A DNA stretch of 64,000 nt from Gnetum montanum (lineage: Eukaryota; Streptophyta; Gnetopsida; Gnetales; Gnetaceae): positions 66,781-130,780 of the forward strand of contig MNCI01002086.1 of NCBI GenBank assembly GCA_015680685.1, in the 5' to 3' direction. Below, piece after piece: positions 22,985-32,312 of this stretch. The translations under genes and the position numbers were made by a program. Numbering within the stretch: position 1 is the first letter of the stretch; every line of letters starts with the position of its first letter. Under the pieces are notes generated by a model that was not told the origin of the DNA, searched no databases, and saw nothing but the letters and a program-made list of their open reading frames with translations.

Positions 22985-24986
22985 TTAATCCTGCTTGTTA
23001 TGGGAATGGGGGGTATGCCCCATAACTAAACGATTGATGATGGAAAGGATTAATAAATGGAAGATGAGGATCCTTGCATGTTGGAAATATTGGGACATGG
23101 TCATACTTACCCGATTGGGGTTCACACACTTGATTATAGTAAGCATAGTGGGGAAATTTCTAAGATGTGGTTCTTGGGTAAAGAGTTGATCCACTATGAT
23201 GTTTGTGACCGTAAGATGGTATGCAAGGATCAGGATGTTGCCCTCCATGCCTATGTTCATTGGGCCGTATGGGTGTTGGAGTGTTACTTGGTGGCCCTGA
23301 TGAAGTAACATGAGGCATTGGGTTCGAAGATAAGGGTGCACCATAGTGTTGGACTTGTGGTGAGTTGGAGGATGCAGTGGCCTTGGAATTGTGTTGTCCC
23401 TTCTTATGGTTATGCTTAAAGAAGGGACACCTTCGACGTTGCTGAGGCCTCTCACTACCGTTTGCAATCGTAGCATAAGTAATGTTTGGGGGTTGTTGTT
23501 GTGGTGCAAACACGTTAGGAACAGCTGGTGGCGATGTAGAAGGAGGGAAAGGATGATAATGTTGAGAATTAGGAGAAGTGTATGATGCACAAGGCAGTGG
23601 TTGTGTTGAGGACATGGGTTGATAGTATTGAGGAGAATGGTAATGCAGCAAGATAGAGTATGTTGGCCCAGTTGGAGAAATAGGATGTTGAACTAGGTAA
23701 GCATTTGGATTCAGATGATATGAAGGGTGTCTCTAGTTTAGGGATGGCTTCCCCCACGACTGGGATTATTGCCACTATGATCAAACACAGTATCTCTGTA
23801 CGAACTCTAGATGTAACGTGTTTCCCCAATGCTCATATAAATGTGACAAGATTAGGCATTGGCCTTTGGGGTGATTGTATAGGCATATGTTGCATTCATA
23901 CATATGATCAACTATTGAGCTCTTATTTTCCTTATCCCTTCTTTCCGAATGTCTAATGATACTTTTTCCTGCTTCTTGGGTTGTTAAAACTCTATCTCCA
24001 ATAATATTGATATATTCTCCACACTTGTTATATGTCCATTCCAACATCTTATTGATCTTTGCCTTAACTTCTTCTAACGATTGTTGTACCGGCAAAGGTG
24101 GTTCTTTCCCCTTGTGATAGGTTGATTTCTCCTTTTTATGATTATGGACCCTTGTTAAGTTGAGATTTTGATGCCATTGATGTTTTTCAACACTCTCCCA
24201 TCTAGCCATTTCTCCTTCTTCTTTTGCTACCCGCTTGATAAGCTCTTGGATTTGATGGGTTCATAGTTCATATAGTTGACCTTGGGCATACATTCCTAAG
24301 GTCTCTCTTGTTTCATTACGTAGCCCATCAATGATATGGTACATTAGCCTATCCTTGGAGAACCCATGGCTTAGACAATTGTTTAATAGTGCATAATATG
24401 TTTCTAAGGCCATGTCCAAGGGTTCATGTTGTGCTTGTTTCCACCCTTGGATTTGTTTCCTCAAGGCTGACACTCTTGCGTAGGTTTGATATCTTTCATT
24501 AAAGAGTTCTACCATTGTTGGCCAACATCGTATTGAATTTGGTTTTAACGATCTATACCATACTTTTTCTTGGCCAACGAGTGTCATAGGGAAGAGCTTG
24601 AGTTTTTGCCAACTGCTATTAATGTTTTTCCATGTGTAGGCATTGTAGAAGGCTTGTAAATGTTGATGCAGATCTAACTCGTAGCCTCCTGAAAAATTGG
24701 GAAAGCTGTTTAAATCAAGCTTGGGTAGGTGGCTCTCTTTACGATGCCTATAGGAGATTCGAACAACCTCTTGTATTTGCGTTAGGCTTGTAGTGGCCAG
24801 TGGGGGTTCATCGTCATCAGGTAAGTTATGCTTTTATGCATTGGGATGACGTTGCTTTCGTTTATGTTTATAAGAAACCCCCACTTCAGGTTGTGTACTC
24901 CAATCTTCATTGTCATATAGTTCATTGGTTCTCCAATGAACTTCCTTACTAGAGGTGGCATTATTATAGTATTGTAGGAGAGGCAT
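22985..24986 (-). pseudogene. Gag of element C
   Basis: Start at 24986 (Met-Pro-Leu-Leu), shortly inside the primer site. The capsid-like core is at 24261-24620 with W-Y-R-S-L-K, F-N-E-R-Y-Q-T and G-L-R-N-E-T strings typical of retrotransposon gag. Then comes a basic linker, and a zinc-knuckle-like motif C-N-I-C-L-Y-N-H-P-K-G-Q-C near 23850-23890 (C-x2-C-x3-H-x4-C, the spacing known from Athila gag). A Pro/Gln/His-rich C-terminus follows at 23000-23650. Stops near 24840 and 24260 plus frame changes break it. Confidence 0.8.
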
Positions 24987-25111
24987 GATTATGAAGCTGT
25001 GTGTGAATTCGTATGTGAATTTTCGTAATTATTTCTTCTTCCTAAGAGATATATTGTTAATTCCTATACAACAACCTTGTATGATATAACTTATCTAGAT
25101 AACTAGCACCG

Positions 25112-25129
25112 TCCTCAGCAATGGTGCCA
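25112..25129 (-). other. Primer-binding site of element C (tRNA-Asp type)
   Basis: Minus strand TGGCACCATTGCTGAGGA. Four differences from the tRNA-Asp complement, all transitions. It lies one base from the LTR. Confidence 0.8.
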
Positions 25130-25130
25130 A

Positions 25131-25815
25131 TGATGAGTGACGAGGTACCCCTACACTCAACCATATGAATGTGAGTGTTACACGTGTGATCCAGTCGAAC
25201 TCTGCAAATGGACTAGTTGTGGCATCTAGATAGTTAGCCTTAGGTCGAAGCTTGCTGTCTTCCCACCTGGACTAGTATTAGCTTTTTCACATATGGTTTA
25301 GTCCAGAGTGAGGTGTATGATGTGTTTTCTAATCTAATGCTACTCCTGAAGGCAATGGAAGATAATATTAACTAAGCTAAGAGAGAAGGGTGAGAGAGAA
25401 TCTAAGCTAGCCTAAGTGCGATGAGCATCCATTCCTTGATTATCTGTACACATCCTGGACTTTATGCACGACTACCATTGGGATTACTAAGCACAGATCC
25501 TAGGTACACTACTGGGTTATCAAGTAGTCACACTTAAATGCTTGTAATCAAGTCGTACTCATTCCGTGTTTAACAGGAGTTTAGGGTAAGAAGGTATTAA
25601 CTAAGAAAGCAGTAAATAAAAATTAATTAAATAATTAAGCTAAGTGAATGTTGCAATGATGAAGTAATCTCGATCTTTATTTCTGGTCATGTGCATGTCC
25701 AAGTACGTCACACTCGAATAAGGATGTCATACAATTACATTCACCACACTGTGGGCATACATTGAGAGGAAAGGGTTTGAGAGAAAGAAATGAAAACTAA
25801 AACTAAAACTAAACT
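25131..25815 (-). repeat. 5' LTR of element C (LTR-c, truncated)
   Basis: It matches LTR-b from TGATGAG onward through the shared ACTAAACT-type stretch, but the last roughly 115 bp, including the TATA box and CTCATCA end, are missing. Sequence from 25816 is unrelated to the LTR. The element therefore lost its own promoter end after insertion. Confidence 0.8.
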
Positions 25816-26060
25816 TCAACGAGGACATATAAAGAGCACTTCAAGATAACTTTGATAGAAAGACAACTGTTTGCTTTTAAATTTTCAATAAGAAACTTGG
25901 GGATCAATAAAAAGTGAAATTAAAGTAGAAAATAGCTGACAATAGGATTAATCTAGGTTTAGAAGTAAAATTGGTTCAACCACAGCACAAAGACCTTAAT
26001 CATAAAAAAATAACAAAATGGAACAATAGCTTAGCTCAAAATGAGCACAAATGTAACAAC
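25816..26060. other. Probable remainder of element B 5' LTR
   Basis: By position this should be the continuation of the LTR interrupted at 17351, but no second copy exists in the window to prove it. AT-rich, no ORF of note. Confidence 0.25.
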
Positions 26061-26934
26061 TTCTAATGGCTTTGGCTGAGCTAAGGTTGCTATCATCGAT
26101 TACTAATGTGCATCATTGTTGATGTTGCCTGCAGTTGACTACTAATTGTCATGCACCATTGTTTGCATTCGTGTCATTGGTGCCACCAGGTGTAGATGTA
26201 TGCTACTATTCTTCGCCATTTTCCATGTGTCACTATTGTTGGGCTGTTGGTGCCATGCACACCTCCGTCACTACTGATGCATGCCACCACTGTTGCTACT
26301 GAAAGTTGACATTTGACCATCTTTGTGTCCACTGTTGATGCAAGAGAGAGGGAAATTTCTTGCTGACGCACGTGCACACTGCTATCGAATTGTCATCCAC
26401 CATGCGCCATTGGTCTGAACATTTCCCTGCTGACACTAGGAGGAAGGTTGAGAACCTTGAGAGAAGGAAAGATAGAGATTGTCATCCCCATGCAGCGCCT
26501 CTAACGTCACTTGCAGTTCATGCTCATGTCGCCTTTGCTCTTTGCTCATTGTTGGTCCTTAGAGAGCTAGAGCAAACCATTGTAATCCTCCCTTTGCTGA
26601 GAGATGTCTATCATTGTCACCTACTTAACACCTTGAGAGAGAGAGAGAGAGAGCGTGCCCCCTTCCTCTTGCAGCCTCACTGATGCACTCCACCTCCCAC
26701 TACTAGCCTGAGAGACCTCCTCCCTCCTGTTGCTTTTATAGCAGCTTTGAGCTGGTGCCGTTGAATGCCCACGTTGTACGTTCGTCACCACTACGTCTTC
26801 CACCTCTGCATGTCATCATCACTACATCTGCCACCTTTGCACATCACCACCACATCCACACTTGCAATGTAACTGCTGCCACTATTGCCTACCCACATCA
26901 TCCACCACTTTCATGATACCACTACCAAATTTAG
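26061..26934. other. Low-complexity CCA/CTG-like stretch with GA microsatellite
   Basis: Imperfect CACCATTG, CCACCAC and CATCATC strings recur throughout, giving shadow ORFs on both strands. A (GA)n run lies at 26635-26653. I see no domain, splice pattern or terminal repeat. Confidence 0.45.
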
Positions 26935-27446
26935 CAGCTCATGTTGCTAGAGGAATCATGTTATTATGGTTTCAACTCTTGATCCTAATTTGTTTATTGT
27001 TTAAAATGAAAACATTGTGGGGTCTCAAAATCTTCCTTTAGTGATTTTCCTTGGTGTCTTACTCTAGGTGGGAACTAAGATTTTTAGTTTTGTGTAATAG
27101 TAGAAACTTGTATAGAGCTCAAGAGTAGAAACTTGTATGGAGCTCAAGAAATGAAATGTTAATGATGCATTAAAGTTTGCAGCCAAGCATATTTCCAACG
27201 AATCCATTATCAAACCTAATAGTTTGTCCAATAACGTTATATCTTAATACGTTTCATTGAAGTTGAATTTGTTAAATAAGCCTTATTTATTTGTTGGGTA
27301 GCTTTTAGAAAGAGTTTGTAGAATACATATATTTCTTGTGTTAAGGCCAATGGTTTTAGGTCTTTTAATTTCATATTAAGGTTCGATGGCTAGAATTGCC
27401 TTATATATGTTTTTAAATAAAATATAAAGTGTTGTTATTAAATGAA
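26935..27446. other. Unassigned AT-rich stretch
   Basis: No gene is recognised. It contains a short tandem duplication of about 25 bp (AGTAGAAACTTGTAT...CTCAAG, 27101-27149). Confidence 0.3.
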
Positions 27447-27640
27447 TATAACTCAATGGATTAAGTTTTCTGCTTGGGTTTTCATGGGAGTTAGGGTGGT
27501 AAGATTGAGTACTCATTATACTCATATAGCCTAGAATAACCAATTTTAGTTCATGGTTCTATTGATGTCCGCTTAAACGAAGAGCAAATTAATCTCGTCT
27601 GGGCATTAACTAAGAACCACCAAAAATTGATAATTTAAAT
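27447..27640 (+). mobile_element. Possible tRNA-derived SINE or decayed tRNA-like copy
   Basis: TAACTCAATGGATTAAG at 27450-27466 resembles a Pol III A box (TRGCTCAGTGG type). GTAAGATTGAGTACTC at 27499-27514 resembles a B box (GGTTCGANTCC type) with several transitions. The spacing of about 35-45 bases is right for a tRNA head. No poly-A or target duplication was found, so this is tentative. Confidence 0.35.
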
Positions 27641-28170
27641 ATTTATAGAATCCTTGTATTCTTTGAAATGGTTAGATATTATCATAAAAGAAAAATCGTC
27701 ATGCATGGGATTTAAAACTCATAGGATCAACAGTTACTAAACTCGTTCGCATACAAGCTCCTAATCTCCAATGTTTTGGCTTTCCTAACCCATGTGAAAC
27801 ATAGGTTAAAAAGGATTAGAGTAGATTAATCAATGATACAAAGATACTTTTGAAGAAAAAATTTAGGGGCAAAGGCAGAATGATATATTGAAAAAAACAA
27901 AGGCATGGGCCAAAGGTAGAATGATGTATTGAAAAAAACAAAAGCATTATTACATCAGACAAGACCTGTAATCTTGCTCGACAGAAAAACGCAAAAGAGA
28001 AAGTGGGGATGAAAACAACAAAAATACAGACAGCAAAACGGAAAAAGTTCTTATTATATCAAAAAAGTTAAATAGAATGAAATCGTTACGAAATTCCGTA
28101 AGCTCAAAGATAAGCAAGAACTCAAAACGCTCGTCTTACAGCAAGATAAATCCCAACAATACTCCACCTT
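27641..28170. other. Unassigned stretch with a 40-bp tandem duplication
   Basis: Two near-identical units containing AAAGGYAGAATGATRTATTG and ending in GAAAAAAACAAA lie at about 27873-27946. No ORF with a recognisable product. Confidence 0.3.
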
Positions 28171-28344
28171 CTACAAAGAACCTGACATAGAAAGGGTAAC
28201 GGAAAGAAAGAAATCGAACAACAGGTATTCGACAACTTTGAAAAACATACCCAGAATCCCATCCTGCTTGAAGGAGTTCTCAGCCATGGAGTCTGAATGG
28301 ATAGTTTGCCCAATGGTTTCAGAAAGGCACTCTAAGCCAGCTGC
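28171..28344 (-). pseudogene. Possible 3' exons of a host gene or captured gene fragment
   Basis: On the minus strand an open stretch of about 31 codons (28344-28251) starts after an acceptor-like TTACTGAG, includes M-A-E-N-S-F-K-Q-D-G-I-L and ends at a donor-like GG|GTATGT. An acceptor-like TATGTCAG follows 69 bases later and, if joined, gives a stop after two to three codons. Composition differs from the surrounding retroelements. No protein family is recognised, and the signals are short, so it could be chance. Confidence 0.3.
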
Positions 28345-28757
28345 CTCAGTAAATTAATCAAAGGAAAGTTGTCAAAGAAAATTGCGAACAAGCAAACCAA
28401 ATTACTTGGACTAAAATCTCAGTCGAGGATATCCGCTCATAAATTATGCATATAGGCTAATTATATTTGTACCCTATCAAAAGCCTAACTAACAATGGAG
28501 TAGGAAACCCATTAAGAAAAATAATCAGGCTACCCCATGAACCTAAGAGTCATGGGCAGGCAATATTGGGAGAAAGAATCTTCTCACATGCCCATGGTGA
28601 CCTAACATTAGTGGTAAAATGTTTTTTTCTTCGGTTGATCCGAAAAATTAATAAAATATTTTTTTTTCGTATTTGTTTTACCCCTGGCGATGTTGTAGAG
28701 CTTGTTGCTATACAATCAAATAACAAACCCAACAAAAAAAGAAAGCAAACAACTAAA
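28345..28757. other. Unassigned stretch upstream of the possible exon
   Basis: T-rich on the plus strand around 28620-28680. No ORF with a recognisable product on either strand. It could be intron of the putative fragment at 28171-28344. Confidence 0.25.
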
Positions 28758-29411
28758 GAAAAGGCACCGTCCACTCTTAGTATTTAAGTGTTTAAGTTAG
28801 TGAAATCTGAAAAATTAGTCCTTGATTAAGGTAACAATGATTGTCATCAAAATTTGGTTCATCTTCTAATGCTAGAATCTCATTTATATCCTTATCATTT
28901 TTATAATGGTGGCAGGTCATCAAAAAGAAATGTTCTTCCATCATGTTGGTGATATGGTAAAGTATCTTCATAAACTTTGTCACACTCTCTAAAAGCTTGG
29001 AATATTGGGTAGAATATGTGTACACAAAAGGGTTTATGCTTGAAGTTTTACCTATATCATCATTCATCAAATATTCACCAAGTCCTAGCTAAACAACTCC
29101 AACAAAAAGATTGGTATTTTGATTTCCCAAAGATTTATTTTGTTGATTGAAAGTTGTTACTACTTTTTTATAAAAAGTTCCCTTGGTATACACATATATT
29201 CAGATTTTCCTTTGATATGAATTAATAATTCTGAGAAAACTAACGTAAGGAAGCCCCCAAACTTGGCTTCAAAAGTCTTAGATAAAAGCACATTATAAGT
29301 GGGTGACATATCAACTACTAAAATATTTGTATAACATGTAAAAGTAGGGTATTGTTTAAGTTGTACTTTTACTCCCTTTAATGACCCTACTATAGGTACA
29401 TTAGATTCATT
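28758..29411 (-). repeat. Detached copy of element B protease/linker region
   Basis: Aligns end to end with 14082-14736 of element B in the same orientation, with scattered substitutions and small indels. Both breakpoints lie inside coding sequence rather than at LTR ends, so this is a fragment of a second B-family copy or a segmental copy, not an insertion in its own right. Confidence 0.8.
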
Positions 29412-29889
29412 CTTGCATGTTTTTTTTTGAATGTCTTATTCCATAAGATGCTTAGAAATGGACATCTAGAATTTGAAATAACTTTCAACTAAGCATCAGG
29501 GATCTTTCTTCAACAACTAAATATTAATTTCTTTTTATTTTGGATGCTCAAGGATGAAAAGCTTTTAACTTTTGTTACTATTTGTTCATTTTTTCTAATT
29601 GATGCATTCTTTTGTCTTTAGAGAGAGTTTTTCTCTTCTCTTTATAAAGAACCCTTTAATAAGAAGTGAATACACATGAGGGCATTTTTAAAAGAGGACA
29701 AGGCCTAATCCTTTTCTTACCCTAGATGGGAGGTGATGAGCGGCCTCGTTGCATAGTGTTGATGCCAGAGGAGTTGGATGTCAATTTTGGCCAAGAGTGT
29801 TTAATTCTATTGTCATGAACACCCAATTTTGTAAAAGATTATAAATTCATACACTTAGAATTTGTACGTTTCATTTGAGTTAGTTTGCA
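29412..29889. other. Unassigned stretch between B fragment and plus-oriented LTR
   Basis: AT-rich with no supported ORF. A CTCTTTATAAAG string at 29639-29651 is TATA-like on both strands, but nothing coding follows. Confidence 0.25.
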
Positions 29890-29986
29890 TGTCAATCAAT
29901 AATCTCATACCTTCTCAATATTTTGTAAGGGACTTGTTTTTCCTTTTGTTCACTCGAGGATGAGTTTTCATTTAGTTGTGGTGGTA
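29890..29986 (+). other. 3' untranslated end and polypurine tract of a plus-oriented family member
   Basis: Reverse complement of the segment found just inside the 3' LTR in D (32127-32215) and G (60245-60315): CTCGAGGATGAGTTTTCATT then a purine-rich GTGGTGGTA before the LTR start. It shows that an Athila-like element once lay here in plus orientation. Only its 3' end remains. Confidence 0.7.
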
Positions 29987-30869
29987 TGGTGAAGTGTATT
30001 TTATTTGTTTTGATATTGGATGCCTTGATATCAAATACCCAATATCAGGGACCAAGAAGAGATGTCGAATATCTGATATTGCAAGATGTGTGCCAACGTA
30101 TAAATATAACACTTGGGCACATCGTTTGGGTAATCTTTTATCATAGTGTAGCAGAGCTCTTGCATTTTTTCTTCCCTACAGCTAGAATATTTTTCCAAGT
30201 GCTCATAGTAATAGTCATTGAGTGTATGGATCTTTATTCGACTAGTGTTGTACCTGCGCATAGCAGCGTGTGGCAATAAATATGAGCTTTCTGATAAACC
30301 TTGTAGCACTTTGGCTAGATTAATTATTTTCTTCATGCATTCAATGTTTTCAGCAATTTTATTTAATGATTTTAAGTAATTAAGATAAATTAAGCTAAAT
30401 TAAGCTAGATTAAATAGTGATTAATTAAGCACATAAGTAAAACTACTTCGTGCATGTGCATGATGCTTGGTAATCCCAATAATGCTTAACATTTGGTTAT
30501 CTAGAAGTGTTATACATGTTTAGGATGTGTACAGAAAGTGGGGTTGAATACTTATGTTAGGATTACTTAGACATTGGTTATTTAGTTAGATTAAATTAGC
30601 AACAAAACTACTTCATTCATTTCATCCTTCATTTTAAGCACCCAAAACATAAAACACAAAAATTATAAAAATCATATGTCTTGATTACACTTAACCATAG
30701 CTTTGCATATTACAAGTGTAATTGGGAAGACAATGAATGACTATTAGGGCAAGTTCACTTCATAGAGGCTAGTGGACTAAAAGACAAAGGGTCCACAAAA
30801 TTCAATTGGCTCGTGCATGAATGCTTAGTGATTTGTATGATTGAGAGTAGGGATATTTGTCACTCATCA
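29987..30869 (+). repeat. LTR of a plus-oriented Athila-like element (LTR-e)
   Basis: Starts TGGTGAAG (decayed TGATGAG) after the polypurine tract and ends CTCATCA. TATA box GTATAAATAT at 30099-30108 on the plus strand. U3 contains GATATTGGATGCCTTGATAT-type repeats matching those in LTR-d and D's internal promoter. The only sense-strand LTR in the window. Confidence 0.8.
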
Positions 30870-31217
30870 TTGGAGATAGATTCAGACATAGAGAAAGGAA
30901 TAGATAGCTATTAGTTTATTTCTAGTGCATAACCATAGTGTGATGTTAAGTGATTGTCCGAGATCCTTATTCTAGTGTGATGTACTTGGACACGTTACAT
31001 GTTTGGTAATGAAGATCGAGATTAATTCCATCATTGCAACATCCACTTATCTTTATTATTGTTAATTACTTAAATGCTTACTATTTTCTTCAGTTAATGT
31101 TTATCATTTATTGCTCTTTATTATTTCTGTCATCAAGTGAAGTGAGTATGACTAGTTGCAAGCACTTAAGTGTAATTACTTGGTAACCTAGTAGTATTAT
31201 CGTTTGGTATGACCAAT
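30870..31217 (+). repeat. Inverted LTR fragment, foldback partner of LTR-d
   Basis: Reverse complement of 31650-31972 within LTR-d, running from TTGGAGATAGATT to TTTGGTATGACCA. The join to LTR-d at about 31218 removes that LTR's outer 15-20 bases. It forms an inverted repeat with arms of about 325-350 bp and a spacer of about 430 bp. Confidence 0.8.
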
Positions 31218-32126
31218 ACCCTTATGCTCAACCATATGAATCACAAGCATTTACACAAAATTCGGTTAAATTCCATGGATTGGACTAGTTGTGGCATCTA
31301 AATCATTATGTTTTGATCACAACCATTTACACACAATTCAGTTAAATTCCATTGATTGGACTAGTTATGGCATCTAAATCATTATGTCTTGATCATAATT
31401 CATTGTCTTCCCACTTGGACTAGTGGTAGTTTTATCATGTATGGTTTAGTCCAAAGTGAGGCATATGATAATTGATGTTATTACGACCTTATGCTACTCC
31501 TAATGATAATAGAGAAATTAATTATTTAATCCAATTAACAATGAAAGGTAAAGTCTAAACTAGCTTATGTACGATGAGTATCCATTCCTAACCTTCCGTA
31601 CATGCCTTGGATCTTGTGTAACTACCACTGGGATTACCAAGTGTACCATTACTGGGCGTACCAAATGATAACACTATTGGGTTATGAAGTAATTACTCAT
31701 TTCTCTTGATGAAAGAAACAATAAAGAATAATAAATGATAAACATTAACTAAGGGAAAAATAAGCATTTAAGTAATTAACAATAATAAAGCTAAGTGGAT
31801 GCCACCATGATGGAAGTAATCTTGATCTTTATTGTTGAACATGTAATGTGTCCAAGTATGTCGCACTTGAATAAGGATGTCATACCATCACTTAAAATCA
31901 CACTGTGGGCATGCACTAAAAATAAACTAACACCTATCTATTCCTTTCTCTATGTCTCAATCTATCTCCAAACCATGCATCCAAGTGTTGTATTTGTAGG
32001 CTAGCATGGATGAGGCAATATCGGTTCCTTGACATCAGAGGTTGTGCCCCGATATTAGATACTTGATAATGTTGCTCCAATATTGGATATCTGATATCGA
32101 AGCCCTACCAAAACATGACTCATCAT
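31218..32126 (-). repeat. 3' LTR of element D (LTR-d) with internal tandem duplication
   Basis: Ends CTCATCA next to a polypurine tract at 32127. A 76-bp tandem duplication (31241-31316, 31317-31392) lies near the left end. The TATA position reads GTATTTGTAG (31990-31999), a decayed box. U3 carries three copies of an imperfect AATATYGG(N)nTTGATATC inverted motif between 32026 and 32102. Confidence 0.8.
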
Positions 32127-32312
32127 ACCCCCACAACTGAATGAAAACTTATCCTCAAGTTAAACAAAATGAAAAATAAGTTCTTTACAAAATATTGGGA
32201 AGGTATGGGATTAATGACCAACTCCAATAGATAGAAAAACTAGCTATTTCATGTCACAATGGTGTTTTACAAAATAATGGATATGACATGACAAAATAAA
32301 AAATTGGGAAAG

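Larger units (their letters stand above)
17352..25815 (-). mobile_element. Element C: pol-less Athila-like element with gag and env-like ORF
   Basis: 3' LTR 17352-18134, PPT, env-like ORF (21063-18281), internal TATA block, conserved module, gag (24986-22985), tRNA-Asp primer site, 5' LTR 25131-25815 (truncated). Between gag and the conserved module there is no protease, RT, RNase H or integrase, so the element could move only with enzymes supplied by relatives such as A or G. It is inserted in the LTR of element B. Confidence 0.85.

Noticed and set aside
22995-23585. Plus-strand ORFs opposite the gag tail of element C
   Set aside because: Shadow frames of a Pro/His-rich coding stretch; the minus-strand reading carries the gag features.
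25812-25816. AACTT next to the truncated LTR-c, equal to AACTT at 17347-17351 left of LTR-b
   Set aside because: LTR-c has lost its outer 115 bases, so a true target duplication should be lost with it. Five matching bases here are likely chance.
26360-26803. Overlapping ORFs of 60-107 codons in the CCA/CTG-rich stretch
   Set aside because: Low-complexity sequence stays open in several frames on both strands; no domain or splice pattern.
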